From Clostridiaceae bacterium (lineage in GTDB: Bacteria > Bacillota > Clostridia > Saccharofermentanales > UBA5734), in contig JAAYFZ010000450.1 in assembly GCA_012727965.1 (NCBI GenBank), positions 1 through 6,312 of the forward strand: a DNA stretch of 6,312 nucleotides, given 5' to 3'. Below, one piece after another: positions 6,055-6,312 of this stretch; positions within the stretch are counted from its first letter, which is position 1; each line of letters opens with the position of its first letter. The translations under genes and the position numbers were made by a program. The notes under the pieces are model-generated. The model was given only the letters and a program-made list of their open reading frames with translations, did not search any database and was not told the DNA's origin.

Positions 6055-6082
6055 CAGCAGTCAAGGCGCCAGTGCTGTTATA
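6051..6082. repeat. Imperfect inverted repeat over the nitroreductase promoter, possible operator
   Basis: TATACAGCA (6051-6059) and TGCTGTTATA (6073-6082) are inverted copies apart from one inserted base. The inner ACAGCA/TGCTGT arms match perfectly across 13 bases, and GGCGCC (6065-6070) is a palindrome between them. The left arm overlaps the TATAAT box, so a bound protein could block RNA polymerase. No regulator gene is present in the window to link to it. Confidence 0.4.
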
Positions 6083-6102
6083 GGCAATACGAAAACATGA
6101 AT

Positions 6103-6143
6103 CCGATAGATTTAACAATTCTAACCCGACAGATTCAACACTT
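6103..6143. repeat. Pair of imperfect 18-bp direct repeats in the divergent intergenic region
   Basis: The 18 bases starting at 6103 (CCGATAGATTTAACAATT) and at 6126 (CCGACAGATTCAACACTT) match at 15 positions, and two of the three differences are T/C changes. Starts are 23 bases apart, a little over two helical turns. They sit between the nitroreductase -10 box and the L25-like gene promoter. They may be tandem binding sites for a regulator or a relic of a local duplication. Confidence 0.5.
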
Positions 6144-6168
6144 CCATCGTAACAAACAGGTTGTCGCT

Positions 6169-6197
6169 TTGACCTCAGGCTGGAACAGCGGTATAAT
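6169..6197 (+). promoter_or_regulatory. Strong sigma-A promoter of the L25-like gene
   Basis: TTGACC (6169-6174) and a perfect TATAAT (6192-6197) are 17 bases apart, 11 of 12 consensus positions in total. Transcription would start near 6204 and give a leader of about 60 bases. Inside it TTCT and GGT (6225-6233) can pair with ACC and AGAA (6244-6250), next to the AAAGGA ribosome binding site, as a weak bulged hairpin. A strong promoter is what a translation-apparatus gene would need. Confidence 0.75.
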
Positions 6198-6264
6198 AGT
6201 GTTGCTTTTTACTTATACAAAAACTTCTAAGGTGCCTGAATGTACCAGAAAGGATGGTCTAGTT

Positions 6265-6312
6265 ATGGAAAAAGTAATCTTAAGAGCAGAGGAGCGTCCA
6301 CTCAGGGCTAAG
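6265..6312 (+). CDS. Start of a probable 50S ribosomal protein L25 / general stress protein Ctc gene (partial)
   Basis: Only the first 16 codons lie in the window, reading MEKVILRAEERPLRAK. Bacterial L25 (5S rRNA-binding, TL5/Ctc family) typically starts with a similar beta strand, of the form M-x-x-V-x-L-K-A-E-x-R followed by a basic stretch, which is the basis of the call. ATG 6265 is preceded by AAAGGA (6249-6254) with a ten-base spacer and by a near-consensus promoter. If correct, the product binds 5S rRNA in the large ribosomal subunit. The fragment is too short to decide between a short L25 and the longer Ctc form, or to exclude an unrelated protein. It is transcribed away from the nitroreductase gene. 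Confidence 0.6.
   Translation, partial: MEKVILRAEERPLRAK

Overview
The window reads as a piece of a moderately AT-rich bacterial chromosome using the standard code. It has strong Shine-Dalgarno sites (GAGGAG, GGAGGG, AGGAG types) and near-consensus sigma-A type promoters. The protein families point to an anaerobic member of the Bacillota, most likely Clostridia: a DUF1848 protein, a TM1586-type nitroreductase, a COG3603 ACT-domain protein, and AAA ATPases of the DUF4143 and DUF234 types. This placement is inferred from family composition; no rRNA or other phylogenetic marker is present. I see no tRNA, rRNA, CRISPR array, transposase or insertion sequence. No gene-free stretch exceeds 300 bases.

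Layout from left to right. Positions 1-842 (minus) hold the N-terminal 280 codons of an unrecognised membrane-anchored extracytoplasmic protein that runs off the left edge and has no stop codon in the window. A divergent promoter region (843-1039) follows. A GTG-started AAA ATPase with a DUF4143-type C-terminus (1040-2242, plus) then converges on a minus-strand pair. That pair is a second, unrelated-subfamily ATPase with a DUF234-type nuclease-like C-terminus (4669-3281), then, 22 bases downstream, a DUF1848 radical-SAM-like protein (3258-2317). Upstream of the pair lies a second minus-strand pair: a TM1586-type nitroreductase (6015-5173) and, 18 bases downstream, a two-domain ACT protein (5154-4759). 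A perfect 11-bp inverted repeat separates the two pairs. It begins at the ACT stop codon and covers the putative -35 box of the ATPase gene. At the right edge a near-consensus promoter (6169-6197, plus) drives an ORF whose first 16 codons resemble the start of ribosomal protein L25.

Functionally, the nitroreductase/ACT pair looks like a small metabolic operon (FMN-dependent redox enzyme plus an amino-acid-sensing domain protein). The DUF234 ATPase/DUF1848 pair faces the DUF4143 ATPase and looks like accessory content. Both ATPases join a P-loop domain to a restriction-endonuclease-fold-like C-terminus, but only the DUF234 one keeps an apparent D...ExK catalytic set. No function in defence or DNA processing can be proved from the sequence. 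The ATPase/radical-SAM-like pair is the part most worth comparative study.
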